Part shown: positions 39,201-48,283 of the stretch, one piece after another
Layout: each line of letters begins with the position of its first letter
Numbering within the stretch: position 1 is the first letter of the stretch
From: Trichodesmium erythraeum GBRTRLIN201
Lineage (GTDB): Bacteria > Cyanobacteriota > Cyanobacteriia > Cyanobacteriales > Microcoleaceae
Length of the DNA: 64,000 bases
Direction of reading: 5' to 3'
NCBI GenBank assembly: GCA_018457135.1
Contig: JAGGDU010000123.1
Span: 100,105 to 164,104, forward strand
Notes under the pieces: model-generated
What the model was told of the DNA's origin: nothing
The model's input: the letters and a program-made list of their open reading frames with translations, nothing else
Database searches by the model: none
Program-made: the position numbers and the translations under genes

Positions 39201-39439
39201 CTCCCAGTCCTGCTCAAACCCTAAACAGCGACCCCTTAGAAGTGGGATTAGTGGAAGCAGCCACAGGGACGGCAGCCACTGTTACCCCACCGCCACCACC
39301 GACTTCTACTGCCCAAATTGTTCCCGCCAAAGGGTGGAAACTTAATGAAAAAGGTGAGGTGATCTTAGTGAGTTACGACCCCACTAATACCCAGGTTCAA
39401 AAGCACAGAGCTAATCCTGCTACCTGTCAGCCTCGCTGA
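36218..39439 (+). CDS. TpsA exoprotein with filamentous-haemagglutinin N-terminal domain and 64-residue repeats
   Basis: A 1073-residue secreted protein. A signal peptide is cleaved near residue 28 (ATA|Q). The TPS domain (about 30-290) has the 'NLFLINPNGVIFGP' signature with N119-P-N-G122, which TpsB recognises. A right-handed beta-helix follows. Its central part holds six full 64-residue units beginning near 'TITTGSLEVKNGA' and containing 'AGTVNINATETVVLDG', with a diverged unit before and a partial one after. The C-terminal section has the 'NPCLQGEESEYIITGRGG' cysteine-containing block seen in cyanobacterial TPS proteins. Probably a surface fibre or adhesin. A long open frame antisense to the repeats is an artefact of their periodicity. 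Confidence 0.9.
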   Translation: MDKFRCQPKLSAFVALAFSLSPIVATAQIVPDDTLGKESSVVVPDNIKGIPSERLEGGAIRDGNLFHSFGEFNVGEGQGAYFANPALIENIFTRVTGTNVSNLLGTLGVLGNANLFLINPNGVIFGPNASLDLQGSFVVSSAESFVFNNFEFSASNPQAPPLLTINIPLGLRFQENPGPISARATSELKVGPRQTLGLLGGEVRLDGTVIESPGTQVELGSLAVPGVVELNEDLSFIFPEGAARGDIFLGNEAVINVRSGGGGSITIKAQNVDVVGGSELLAGISEGLGSPEAQGGDIEINATGRINLADNSLIDNEVEENAVGNSGNIKIKTGALSVNNGSIIGTTISGEGTAGSVTIEASDAVVLDGVRDLDILTGVSSSVEEGAEGNGGVITITTGSLEVKNGAEILSINWGKGNAGTVNINATETVVLDGGNSEFSTGIATSLEEGAEGKAGVVTITTGSLEVKNGAIIDSLTLGKGDAGAVNINATETVVLDGENSEFATGVNSDADPGSEGNAGGVTITTGSLEVKNGAVIGAVTFSKGDAGTVNINATETVVLDGGDSEILTGVNSSVAPGAEGNAGGVTITTGSLEVKNGAVIGAVTFSKGDAGTVNINATETVVLDRGDSEFLTVVASSVAPGAEGKAGGVTITTGSLEVKNGAEIEASTFSKGDAGTVNINATETVVLDGENSEILTGVTSSVEEGAEGKAGGVTVTTGSLEVKNGAQLLAVTFGKGDAGTVNINATETVILDGGDSEILTVVASGVAQGAEGNAGGVTITTGSLEVKNGAGIAADTLPESTGNGSDISIDATKVTITNSSEIVVSSAGQGNSGNIFLSAGDLFLDRGSKVSAITASGQGGNMTFNIANLFSLRNNSPISTTAGGTGNGGNINLSTEFFLARDDSDITANAFEGNGGNISIATQGIFSFPNSTIDASSQLGIDGVIEINTPDIDPSQGLIKLSENVVDPDQLIAQNPCLQGEESEYIITGRGGLSPSPAQTLNSDPLEVGLVEAATGTAATVTPPPPPTSTAQIVPAKGWKLNEKGEVILVSYDPTNTQVQKHRANPATCQPR
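37391..38542 (+). repeat. six tandem 192-bp coding repeats
   Basis: The marker GGCTCTCTGGAAGTTAAAAA occurs seven times from 37412 to 38564, a distance of exactly 1152 bp or six periods of 192 bp. The third and fourth units are nearly identical at the nucleotide level, while the outer units diverge, indicating recent internal expansion. Each unit adds 64 residues to the beta-helix. Confidence 0.9.
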
Positions 39440-39474
39440 GAAAATTCACAACTGACAACTGATGAGGAAAAAGA

Positions 39475-42357
39475 ATGAAGCCCAAAAATACCCCAAATAA
39501 TTGGAAATTCCTTAAAACACTAATTAACCAACGGCATTTCCTCCAAAGTCTGCTGTTGTTAATTTTATTTTTCATAGGCCTAGCAATTCCCCCAGTGGTT
39601 GCTCAGATGAGCCCCCAAACTCCCATATTCCAAATTCAACCTGATAGCTTCAGCCTGGAAAAACAGGCTAGAAGCCTCTATCAAACCAGAAACTTTCCTG
39701 AAGCCGCCAGATTTTGGGAACAAGCGGTAGTCGCCTTTGCTAAACAAGGGGATCAACTCAACCATGCCATGGCACTAAGCAACCTTTCCCTAACTCGTCA
39801 ACAACTTCGAGAGTGGGAATTAGCACAAAAGGCTATTGACGAAAGCCTAAATATCCTACAAACCCTAGAAAAAACACCAGAAACACAGCGCATCCTCGCT
39901 CAAACCCTGGATATTCAAGGAAAGCAGTTGCGGGAGGTAGAAAAGCCGGAAAAAGCTCTAGAAACTTGGCAACAAGCTGCTGACCTGTATCGGGAAATTG
40001 ACAGACCAGAAGCAGCCGCCCAGAATGAGTTTAACCAAATTCAGGTACTCCAAGACTTAGGACTTTATCCCCGCGCTTGCAAGAGTTTATTATCAATAAT
40101 AGAGCTGAATGTTCAAAATTGTCAAGCATTAAGGAAATTAACCCCAGAAGATTTAAAGCAACAACTCCAAGTATTTGCTCAACGCCCCGCTTCCTTACTC
40201 GAAGTCCAGAAATTGCGAAATCTCGGTGATGTACTGCGAGTTTTAGGTCAGCCAACTAACTCGGAAGTTCTATTAGAAGCTAGTTTGGAGGGAGCTAAAC
40301 AATTAGAACCTTTCCCAAGCAAAAACGCCGAAATTGCTGCTATCTATCTCAGCTTAGGCAATACCGCTCGTGTCCAAGGCAAAAATGACAATGCTAGAGA
40401 AGCTTTAACATTCTACCAAGAGGCAGTTAAAGCAGCTACTGAGTCAGGAACAGCTACCCTCATAATTCAAGCTCAACTCAATGAACTGAGTCTGTTGGTG
40501 AAAAAGCAGTCCTGGCCTCAAGTGCCAGATTTGGTGTCTCAAATTGAACCCCAATTAAATAATTTGCCTCCTAGTCGCGCCGCTATTAATGCCCGACTTA
40601 ATTTCGCCCAAAGCCTATTCTGCTGGAAAGAGCCAACCCTCAGTCAGGAAGAACGTCAACTCTCATCTCCTATTATTGAGCAGTGCAGTTTAGCCAGGGA
40701 TAGAGAGAAAAATAATCAACTTCAGCCCTCAGATGTTCCGAAATGGGAAGATATTGCCGAAATAGTTACTACCGCTGTCAAGCAGTCTCAAACCTTGGGC
40801 AACAAGAGAGCAGAGGCTTATGCTCTCGGTTATCAGGGCAGCGTTGAGCAACAAATGGAAAAATTTTCAGAAGCTCAAGATTTAACCATAAAAGCTCTGA
40901 ACATATCATCATCTTTCCAGTTGCCAGACATTGCCTATCTCTGGCAGTGGCAACTGGGGCGCTTGCGGGAAATTCAGGGAGAGGAAGATGACGCGATCGC
41001 TGCTTATAATACCGCCTTTGCCACCCTTCAGTCCCTGCGGGGAGACTTAGTTTCTATTGATCAGGAAGTTCAATTTACTTTTCGCGACAGTGTAGAACCT
41101 GTCTATCGAGAATATGTCGATTTACTCTTGCGAGGGGAAGATATCTCTCAAGACAACCTTAAACGAGCTCGTGAGGTGATTGAAGCCCTGCAACTAGCTG
41201 AACTGAATGACTTTTTTGGCAATGCTTGTTTGGAAGCAAAACCCAAGAAAATTGACACAGTGATTAAAGAAACTTCCTCCCCAACAGCATTCTTCTACGC
41301 AGTTATTTTGAAAGACCGTTTAGAAGTAATTTTGGCTTTATCAGGAGGCAAAGAATTACAACATTACCATACTAACAAATCTCAAGATGAAGTTAAAGCA
41401 ATCAAAAAAACAATAAAAGACCTACGCACATTTCTCTCCAATAAGACGACGGCTTTGGAAGATGTGAAAAAACAATCCCATAAAATATATGATTGGCTAA
41501 TCAAGAAAGCTCAAAAACAACTAGAAACAAATGGGATCCAGACCTTGGTTTTTGTTCTAGATAGTCCATTACGTAATATTCCTATGGCAGTTCTATACAA
41601 TATCGAAACTGAGCGATATTTGGTAGAAGACTACGCCATCGCCTTCACCCCAGGCCTGCAACTTTTGAGTCCTCAACCTGTCAAACAATTTCGCTTAAAT
41701 GGGTTAACAGGAGGTGTGAGCGAAGAGCGAGAAACTGAGTCAATAAATTTTGGTAGAACGAAACCACAAGATTTTACTGAAATTCCCTTTGTCAAGGAGG
41801 AATTAAAAAAAATTCGCTCAGTAATATCTAGTTCAACAGAAACTCTATTGAATGAGAAATTTCTTAAAGAGCGACTGCAAAATGAACTCAATTCAGCTAA
41901 CTTCAACACCGTTCACCTATCAACTCACGGCAAATTTAGTTCTAATATAGAAGACACCTATCTTTTAGCTTGGAATGAACTACTCAAAATGGAAGATTTA
42001 GAAAACTTGTTCCAAATTAAACTGGCTAATCAGTCAATTCCCATTGAATTACTCGTCCTGAGTGCTTGCCAAACAGCCAAAGGCGATGAGCGAGCAATAT
42101 TGGGAATGGCTGGGGTAGCAGTGAAAGCGGGTGCCCGTAGCACACTAGCCACCTTGTGGCCAGTCTTTGATGAATCCACGGCCGAATTCATGTTCTTATT
42201 TTATCAGCAGTTAATCCAGAACCAGGCTCAAAATATGACCAAAGCTGAAGCACTTCGTCAAGCTCAACTAAAATTATGGGCTCAGAAAAAACCAGGAAAA
42301 CGGTGGAATCACCCCTATTATTGGGCTCCCTTTATTTTGCTAGGTAATTGGCTATAA
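39475..42357 (+). CDS. TPR-CHAT peptidase
   Basis: A 960-residue protein with an N-terminal signal or anchor (about 18-43), TPR-like helical repeats (about 50-560) and a C-terminal CHAT domain (about 640-960). The catalytic-type dyad is H818 in 'HLSTHGKF' and C865 in 'LVLSACQTA'; 'HPYYWAPFILLGNWL' closes the domain as in the family. CHAT domains are caspase-clan proteases usually switched on by a bound partner. It is the third gene of the TPS operon, 35 bp after tpsA, so it may process or survey the exoprotein or its secretion in the periplasm (inference). Its stop codon is only 18 bp from that of the convergent DUF928 gene. Confidence 0.9.
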   Translation: MKPKNTPNNWKFLKTLINQRHFLQSLLLLILFFIGLAIPPVVAQMSPQTPIFQIQPDSFSLEKQARSLYQTRNFPEAARFWEQAVVAFAKQGDQLNHAMALSNLSLTRQQLREWELAQKAIDESLNILQTLEKTPETQRILAQTLDIQGKQLREVEKPEKALETWQQAADLYREIDRPEAAAQNEFNQIQVLQDLGLYPRACKSLLSIIELNVQNCQALRKLTPEDLKQQLQVFAQRPASLLEVQKLRNLGDVLRVLGQPTNSEVLLEASLEGAKQLEPFPSKNAEIAAIYLSLGNTARVQGKNDNAREALTFYQEAVKAATESGTATLIIQAQLNELSLLVKKQSWPQVPDLVSQIEPQLNNLPPSRAAINARLNFAQSLFCWKEPTLSQEERQLSSPIIEQCSLARDREKNNQLQPSDVPKWEDIAEIVTTAVKQSQTLGNKRAEAYALGYQGSVEQQMEKFSEAQDLTIKALNISSSFQLPDIAYLWQWQLGRLREIQGEEDDAIAAYNTAFATLQSLRGDLVSIDQEVQFTFRDSVEPVYREYVDLLLRGEDISQDNLKRAREVIEALQLAELNDFFGNACLEAKPKKIDTVIKETSSPTAFFYAVILKDRLEVILALSGGKELQHYHTNKSQDEVKAIKKTIKDLRTFLSNKTTALEDVKKQSHKIYDWLIKKAQKQLETNGIQTLVFVLDSPLRNIPMAVLYNIETERYLVEDYAIAFTPGLQLLSPQPVKQFRLNGLTGGVSEERETESINFGRTKPQDFTEIPFVKEELKKIRSVISSSTETLLNEKFLKERLQNELNSANFNTVHLSTHGKFSSNIEDTYLLAWNELLKMEDLENLFQIKLANQSIPIELLVLSACQTAKGDERAILGMAGVAVKAGARSTLATLWPVFDESTAEFMFLFYQQLIQNQAQNMTKAEALRQAQLKLWAQKKPGKRWNHPYYWAPFILLGNWL

Positions 42358-42375
42358 GCTTGAGGATACAAGCCA

Positions 42376-43167
42376 TTATTTTTCCGGGATACAACAGGAT
42401 AATATAGGTTCTTCCGCGAAACTTTCTAAGCCAGCAGCCTTCAACAACTTCTTCCAGTATCCTTTCAGTTCGGGTTCTTGTGGCTCACGACGGCGGCGTT
42501 CAGCTAAATCAGTCAGAGCATCATGCCAAATACCTTTATTAGCATAGTCACTATAAATCTGGAAATTAGAATTCCCCTTAACCCTTTGCACGTAACCTTC
42601 TAGAACAACGTTCGCATCTGTATCTTCTTGATTACAGAAAACTAGGAATAACCAAAGATAGGGACGTTCAATTTCCAGACTCTTCGGTAAATTATCCGGC
42701 AGGGGAATACTGACAATTCCAGGAGTAGCAGAAAAATTAAAAGTAGTTCGGTAAATATCCCTTTCTCCTTCTTCATCTTGGAGGACAAATTGTCCAGTTT
42801 GTACCTCCTGAGAATTGTAAGGAATATAAAACCAAAATGTAGGAGAATTGCTAACTGTCAAACCCATGTTTTCCGGGACCAAAGCAGTCATCGGCGGATC
42901 TACTTTTGGGCAGTCAGGATTCTTAGTTCCTCCAGAGGTTCGTGTATTTGGTCTCCCTGTCCCAGAAAAATCGATGTTATCAGAATCGTTTTTTTTATCG
43001 GTTTTTTTTTCGCTTAAAAGCTTTACCTTAACCGAGTCAGAATTGAGAATTAAGCTAGGTTCCTGTCCCTCCGCTGAGGGAAAATATATAATTAAGCTAG
43101 CAACACTCCAAGCAATAGTGAAAGCAGCAAAAGAAAACCCTAACAAAACTAATTTATTTTGATTCAT
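42376..43167 (-). CDS. DUF928 protein
   Basis: A 263-residue protein from ATG 43167, preceded by AGGAG; the open frame continues to 43236 but without a better start. A hydrophobic signal or anchor covers residues about 5-27, then a low-complexity linker and the DUF928 domain from about 90 ('LVPENMGLTVSNSPTFWFYI' region, then 'RPYLWLFLVFC'). DUF928 is largely cyanobacterial and of unknown function. It commonly neighbours CHASE2, CHAT and TPS genes, as here. The domain looks like a periplasmic beta-sandwich. It is the last gene of the WD40-orthocaspase operon. Confidence 0.82.
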   Translation of the reverse strand: MNQNKLVLLGFSFAAFTIAWSVASLIIYFPSAEGQEPSLILNSDSVKVKLLSEKKTDKKNDSDNIDFSGTGRPNTRTSGGTKNPDCPKVDPPMTALVPENMGLTVSNSPTFWFYIPYNSQEVQTGQFVLQDEEGERDIYRTTFNFSATPGIVSIPLPDNLPKSLEIERPYLWLFLVFCNQEDTDANVVLEGYVQRVKGNSNFQIYSDYANKGIWHDALTDLAERRRREPQEPELKGYWKKLLKAAGLESFAEEPILSCCIPEK

Positions 43168-43281
43168 TACTCCTAATCCTATATTTATGTAACTTACAGC
43201 AATTCCCGTTGTTATTATATACACCAACGGGAGCAATATAGTTGCACTACAAGATTTTCATTATTTACCATGTATATCATT

Positions 43282-45549
43282 TTACAGAAACATGGTGTCA
43301 TTAATTGTTTTATTAGAGAAAATTATCGCTATCCCAGTTAAAAAGAAACCTAGTATCGAGGGAACCAGTGGCAGCCATCCGCCAATTTCTATAAAAACTA
43401 AAAAGCAGATTCCCCATAACGTAACAGGTACTGCTACTACAGTTATCCCAATGAACCACCTTCCAAAAACTTGCCTGCTCCAACAAATACCCAGTATTCC
43501 TCCTATAAAAGACCAACCCCAAACCCAAATATTTTCTAAGGCCTGCGGCCACCACCACAAAAGTGTTCGCCCATCTAAGACAGCACTGAGAATCTGACTG
43601 ATCATGTGACCATGAATCATTATTCCTGGTATCTTCTTATTATAGGGAGTCAAATGCATATCTTCATAACCAACCTCAGCAGCATCAGTCCCAATGAGAA
43701 CAATTTTGTTCTTGACCAGATGGGCGAGTTTAGAGTCACGGGATCCATCAAGTAATTCCTTAAGAGTCATCGTTTCCGCAATTTTCTCAGAAGAACGGTA
43801 ATTGAGAAGAATTTGATAACCTAGTGCTTCCCTTTTAGGCAAATGATATCCCCCAGCATCCTTCTCTAATTTATGGAAAAGGACCTCATTAATTTTTAAG
43901 TTACCTTGATTAAATTCTCCTGCTCTCTTTTCCATGCCTTTTTCTTTTAGATAACGAATTGCTATCCTCAGACTAAAAGAATAACTTGAACAAAGGGAGT
44001 TTTCAGGAATTGACATCCCCAACAACTGACGTCGAATAACGCCACCAGAGTCTTGAGGAAAATCAGCAAAACCTATTCGTTGTTTTTCTTGAATTTCAGG
44101 AGGAGGTTCTATGCCAATACTATTATTTTTTTCTTCCTTAATTTTACATACAGCGATCAAGCTTTTATTCTGGGCGAGCTGAGTTTTTAAATGTTCATCT
44201 TTAGCAGGAAAATCTCGAAAGATATCTAGACCGATAACTAGAGGTTTATAGGTATTTAATTTGTCTAAAACTTTAATAATTGCTTGGTCTGATAGTGATT
44301 CTCCTCCTATTTCCCACCCCATTTCCTTTTGATATTTAATATCTTCTGGAGTAACTGTAACAATTAGCAAGCGTTTATCTGGACCTTCATCTCTCCTCCA
44401 TCTTATCATCTGATCGAAAGCCTGTAGTTTGAATTGTTGTACTCTCTCTGGAGGCTTTGTTACTAAAGTAGTTATGAATATGCTTATTAGCAGTACAATA
44501 GACAGAATAGTATATGATTTTAATATTTTAAAAAAATTTTGTTGATATTTGCCTTGATTTATCTCTCTTTTCAGGTTAATGTTTGGTAATTCTTTAAAGA
44601 TTATTTCAGGCTCTTCTTGGGCAATTCCTAATTTATTTTTTGGTTTTTCTATTTGATATTTACACTTAAATAAATTCTCTTTAGATTCATTTCTCCTAAA
44701 CTGTAACTTTGGCTCTAGTTGAGTTTTTGCTAAAACAATATCATAAGCTTCTCCATGTAAAATGTGGATTTCTGGTTTCATACCACCGCCATATTTGAAT
44801 TTGGGGATATTCTCTTTAACATATTTCGGTATATTAACTTCCAAAAACTTATAAAAAGAGTCAACTGTTACTTTTCCTTCTTCGTTAGCAGCATCACCAT
44901 TTAAAGCTAATTGAGCATAGTAAGTAAAGATAGAAAGATCAGACTGATTTTCCATAAAATATGATTTTTGATCCCCTGCTGAAGAAGTAATAATTACTAA
45001 TCCTTCTTTTTGTTTAATTTCAACTGAATTATCCGAACTTATTCCCTTAGATATGGCTTGATATCTTTGTTTTTGATTTAACAACTGTTGAATTAGTAAA
45101 TTCTCTGCTGAATCATTTTTACCTTTACTGTATCCTCGAACAAAAGCGCCTGAATAACATAAATCTAACAGCCATACTTGAGAATTAGAAGTACAATTTT
45201 TTATTTGTCGGTGGAAATAACTTGCTTCAATAGCTCCTGTAATTATTTCTGTATCCCTATCATAACTTGTCTCAGAAGTTGCGATATAAAAAGTTCCTTC
45301 TGCATCTGTAATACCGTGACTTGAAACATAAATAAGTAAAGTATCTGATTTTTGAGACTCGTAAAAAAACTTGTTGATGGCATATTCCATGTCTTTTCTA
45401 TCAAGATTTTCCTCCTGGATAACTTCAAACCCACCCTTTTCTTCCAAGCATTTTTTCATAACTTGAACGTCTTCTAGTGTTGGGGAGAAGTTATCTAATC
45501 CTTCACCAAATATTGTTATTCCAATTAATAAAGCACGTCTTCGTTCCAT
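43282..45549 (-). CDS. orthocaspase (peptidase C14)-CHASE2 membrane fusion
   Basis: A 755-residue protein from ATG 45549. Residues 1-260 form a caspase-like domain with catalytic-type H78 in 'YVSSHGI' and C131 in 'LLDLCYSG', an intact His-Cys dyad. A membrane helix (about 340-362) leads to a periplasmic CHASE2 sensor domain (about 370-650), and the protein ends with three membrane helices (about 675-750). Thus an outside signal could control a cytosolic protease. CHASE2 is normally linked to kinases or cyclases, so the caspase output is notable. The frame is open 28 codons further upstream, but that part is a decayed copy of this gene's own 5' end. Confidence 0.88.
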   Translation of the reverse strand: MERRRALLIGITIFGEGLDNFSPTLEDVQVMKKCLEEKGGFEVIQEENLDRKDMEYAINKFFYESQKSDTLLIYVSSHGITDAEGTFYIATSETSYDRDTEIITGAIEASYFHRQIKNCTSNSQVWLLDLCYSGAFVRGYSKGKNDSAENLLIQQLLNQKQRYQAISKGISSDNSVEIKQKEGLVIITSSAGDQKSYFMENQSDLSIFTYYAQLALNGDAANEEGKVTVDSFYKFLEVNIPKYVKENIPKFKYGGGMKPEIHILHGEAYDIVLAKTQLEPKLQFRRNESKENLFKCKYQIEKPKNKLGIAQEEPEIIFKELPNINLKREINQGKYQQNFFKILKSYTILSIVLLISIFITTLVTKPPERVQQFKLQAFDQMIRWRRDEGPDKRLLIVTVTPEDIKYQKEMGWEIGGESLSDQAIIKVLDKLNTYKPLVIGLDIFRDFPAKDEHLKTQLAQNKSLIAVCKIKEEKNNSIGIEPPPEIQEKQRIGFADFPQDSGGVIRRQLLGMSIPENSLCSSYSFSLRIAIRYLKEKGMEKRAGEFNQGNLKINEVLFHKLEKDAGGYHLPKREALGYQILLNYRSSEKIAETMTLKELLDGSRDSKLAHLVKNKIVLIGTDAAEVGYEDMHLTPYNKKIPGIMIHGHMISQILSAVLDGRTLLWWWPQALENIWVWGWSFIGGILGICWSRQVFGRWFIGITVVAVPVTLWGICFLVFIEIGGWLPLVPSILGFFLTGIAIIFSNKTINDTMFL

Positions 45550-45732
45550 AACTTGTTGATGACATATTCCCTGTATTTTTTTATCAAGATTTTCATTCTT
45601 GATAACTTCAAATACCCCCCTTTTTTTTAGCATTTATTGATAACTTAAATTTCTTCCAGTGTGGGGGGGGAAGTTATCTAATTCTTCACAAAATGTTATT
45701 ATTCAAATTAATAAAGCACGTCTTCCTTCCAT
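45550..45732 (-). pseudogene. decayed tandem duplicate of the orthocaspase gene's 5' end
   Basis: Reading from 45732, the first codons ATGGAAGGAAGACGTGCTTT repeat those at 45549 with single changes. The tenth codon GGA has become TGA, and further down frame is lost. The segment ends with the homologue of 'GFEVIQEENLDRK' and runs directly into the intact start, giving a 183-bp tandem duplication. The upstream copy now forms the leader of the gene. Confidence 0.8.
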
Positions 45733-45749
45733 ATCTGTTAATCCAGATT

Positions 45750-46142
45750 TTAGATCATATTCTTAACTTCATGTAGTAAAGTATAAAACTCTTTATCAGA
45801 ACAATTTTGTCTTTCTGCTTGAAAAATTAAAGTACCATCTTCTCTGAAAAATTGTACTTTATACTTTCCATTTGTTTTTTCATCTACTAAACTCATTGAC
45901 CGAGTGATTCTCTCTTCTTCTGCTTCTAATTCTAGCTCTATAATTCCTGGTAAGTAACCTCCCCCTTTATTTGGTTCAGATGAATTTGATTCAGGCTCAA
46001 GAATGCGTTTTACTTTTTCAATCACATTCAAAAGTTTTAGCTGTTTCATTTGTTTCAAAAGCTTTATTGTTTCTGTCTCTAGTCTATTTGAATCAATATG
46101 TATCAGAGTTATAATAAGTTTAACATTTGAAATATTATTCAT
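45750..46142 (-). CDS. small protein of unknown function in the orthocaspase operon
   Basis: A 130-residue soluble protein. The first half is helical and basic ('LLKQMKQLKLLNVIEKVKRIL'). A 'NKGGGYLPG' hinge then precedes an acidic beta-rich second half with 'KYKVQFFREDGTLIFQAE'. I recognise no family. It sits between the WD40 gene (122 bp upstream) and the decayed orthocaspase copy, so it is probably co-transcribed. By position it resembles small adaptor or effector-associated proteins found beside cyanobacterial caspases, but that is inference only. Confidence 0.6.
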   Translation of the reverse strand: MNNISNVKLIITLIHIDSNRLETETIKLLKQMKQLKLLNVIEKVKRILEPESNSSEPNKGGGYLPGIIELELEAEEERITRSMSLVDEKTNGKYKVQFFREDGTLIFQAERQNCSDKEFYTLLHEVKNMI

Positions 46143-46264
46143 TAAGCTATATTTAATAAATTGAGTTTTTAAGTAAGATTTATGATAACATATTTATGGC
46201 AATAAAATCAACGAAAAATTCCCCCTTATGGCAAGGCTTTAGAGCTGATTTTTTTATTAATCTA

Positions 46265-47536
46265 TTACTGATTAATACTCGAAGGTTTCCAAGTACAAAT
46301 ATTTCCTTGGCTATTGCTACTAAGTAATCTTTGAGAATGTTGACTAAATACAAGGCACTGAGTATAATTTGGATATGTCTCCAAAGTTTGTATAACATTG
46401 CTTTCACGCCAATTATGAATCTTAATAGTCTGACTGTAACTAGCACTAGCCAGAGTTTGACTATCTGGACTAAAAGCCAATGAAAGAACTGCTTTTGAAT
46501 GTTTCTCTAACTTTTTTATGAAAGTTCCCGAATTGAGATTCCAAAGATAAATCTCACCATCTTTCCCTCCACTAGCCACAACTTCATTATTTGGACTAAT
46601 TGCTAGAGAAGTTACCCAATCTGAATGTTGTTCTAAACTTTCTGATTCTGGAAAAGATATCCAATCTTCATAGTACTGATGAGGTTGATTATCTTTAGAA
46701 GGTACTCCCCAAGAATAAACCTTGCCATCTTTTCCCCCGCTAACTAGCATGCCACCATTTGGGCTCATAGCTAAACACATAACTCCATCTTTATGCTTAG
46801 ACAAACAACCTACTTGTTTTATTTCTTTAGGCAAAGACCAAACCTTAATTTGCTCACTCTCATAGGAATTAATAAATAAATACTCTCCATTTGGACTCAG
46901 AGACATAGATTCAATAGCATAAGGATTAGACCCCAATTCTTTTTGATGCAAAGTCCATTTAACTTCTTGCGTCTGTAAATTCCAAATTTTTATTTTTTCG
47001 TCATAACTGCCACTAATTAATTCTTCCTCTGAACTGAAAACAAGACATGAAACATCTTTTTCATGAGCTTTTAATGAACATTTCACTTTTCGTTTCTGTA
47101 AATCCCAAATTTTTATTTCTCCGTCATAACTCCCGCTAGCAAGAGTGTTTCCATTTGGACTCAGAGCTATACTGCCAACACTATTTGCATGACCTGTGAG
47201 AGTATATTCATTTTCAAGTAATGTATTTTCCCAAGGATTTGAGACAAACTCATATTGATCTATTCCCAACGACTTCCAATCAGTTACTTTTCTCCAATCA
47301 ATATCAATAGCTTGGCATAAGGCAATGTAACCTTTAACTTCGATTGGCTTTTTGCTCTTAAATCGCTTCAATGTTGATACAGAAGTAACCCGTGCTTTAT
47401 TATCAATGTGATTAGTAGCTTTTTCAAGCCAATCTAAATCATTCCAACTTGGATTATTTTTTTTTATTCTTGCAATATTATTTTTAATAATTTCCAACCC
47501 TTGTTCAGACAATTGTAAAGAACGCGGCCAACCCAT
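46265..47536 (-). CDS. WD40 protein with HTH-like N-terminal domain
   Basis: A 423-residue protein. Residues 1-95 form a helical domain containing 'LSEQGLEIIKNN', 'STLKRFKSKKPIEVKGYIAL' and a 'IDWRKVTDW' close, the XRE-like module that fronts many cyanobacterial WD40 and NTPase signalling proteins. Seven WD40 repeats follow (about 112-423), each with 'SPNGxxLASGSxDGxIKIW'-type blades, enough for one closed propeller. No enzymatic domain is present, so it should act as a protein-interaction scaffold or sensor. A ribosome-binding AGGA lies eight bases before the ATG. It leads the operon with the orthocaspase. Confidence 0.85.
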   Translation of the reverse strand: MGWPRSLQLSEQGLEIIKNNIARIKKNNPSWNDLDWLEKATNHIDNKARVTSVSTLKRFKSKKPIEVKGYIALCQAIDIDWRKVTDWKSLGIDQYEFVSNPWENTLLENEYTLTGHANSVGSIALSPNGNTLASGSYDGEIKIWDLQKRKVKCSLKAHEKDVSCLVFSSEEELISGSYDEKIKIWNLQTQEVKWTLHQKELGSNPYAIESMSLSPNGEYLFINSYESEQIKVWSLPKEIKQVGCLSKHKDGVMCLAMSPNGGMLVSGGKDGKVYSWGVPSKDNQPHQYYEDWISFPESESLEQHSDWVTSLAISPNNEVVASGGKDGEIYLWNLNSGTFIKKLEKHSKAVLSLAFSPDSQTLASASYSQTIKIHNWRESNVIQTLETYPNYTQCLVFSQHSQRLLSSNSQGNICTWKPSSINQ

Positions 47537-48283
47537 AATTTTATCCTTTTACTTTCTTTATTGAGGTTAATTTTAGCCTCTTTAAGTATATTTGGGAAAA
47601 AAATCTATTGGACTATGGAGAGGGCAATTTGATGCTCAAGCACCAGGGCAAGCTAGACTATCATTCCAGACAACACGGACACAACCTAGGTCACCTTGCT
47701 AATCGGTGTTTTTGTCCTAATTTGGATATATACAGTACTTAAATCTTGCTTTCATAGAATGACTTTGAAACTAAAAAGCATAATCACATAAACATAACCA
47801 GTGGAAAAAAAATAAACTAAAAATTAACCCGCTTATGGGCGAGGCTTGAAACCCAATTTTTCAGTAAATTATAACTTCGCTCTGACCTAAAAAGCTTGTA
47901 TGGAGGGTCTCTACCTAACTCCTAAGTTCTGAATTCTACTCTCACCCATAAGACTTATTCAGTAAGCCCTATTTAGCTTTTTTTTTAACAAATAGTCTCT
48001 AATAAATAGTTAGGTTCAATTCATAAAAATATGCTGATCATATTCCATGTATTGAGACAAGTTCAGTAATGGTTCAGTTAAAGTTCAGTAATGGTTCAGT
48101 TGAAATTCAGTAATGGTTCAGTTGATATACATCTACTAGAAAAATCAACTAAATTTAGTCAAAAATTGACCCTCAACTGCTCTTGTTTTTTAGGGAAAAA
48201 TCAAGTATTATTAAGCTACTTTAAAAATCAGAAAGTCTGGCAATTTTAAAAAAAACTAGTGTATCTAACAATAATTTTTTGTA
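47537..48283. other. divergent promoter region between WD40 and sigma-factor genes
   Basis: 747 bp without a gene. It contains the six 11-bp repeats at 48061-48126 and otherwise AT-rich sequence. Promoters for both the WD40 operon and the sigma factor must lie here. Confidence 0.5.
48061..48126 (+). promoter_or_regulatory. six direct repeats of 11 bp, likely regulator-binding array
   Basis: Six units follow without a gap: GTTCAGTAATG, GTTCAGTTAAA, GTTCAGTAATG, GTTCAGTTGAA, ATTCAGTAATG, GTTCAGTTGAT. The core TTCAGT thus recurs every 11 bp, one face of the helix, and the units alternate as a 22-bp pair. Such spacing is typical of OmpR/PhoB-type response-regulator sites. It lies 157 bp before the sigma-factor start. 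Confidence 0.6.
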
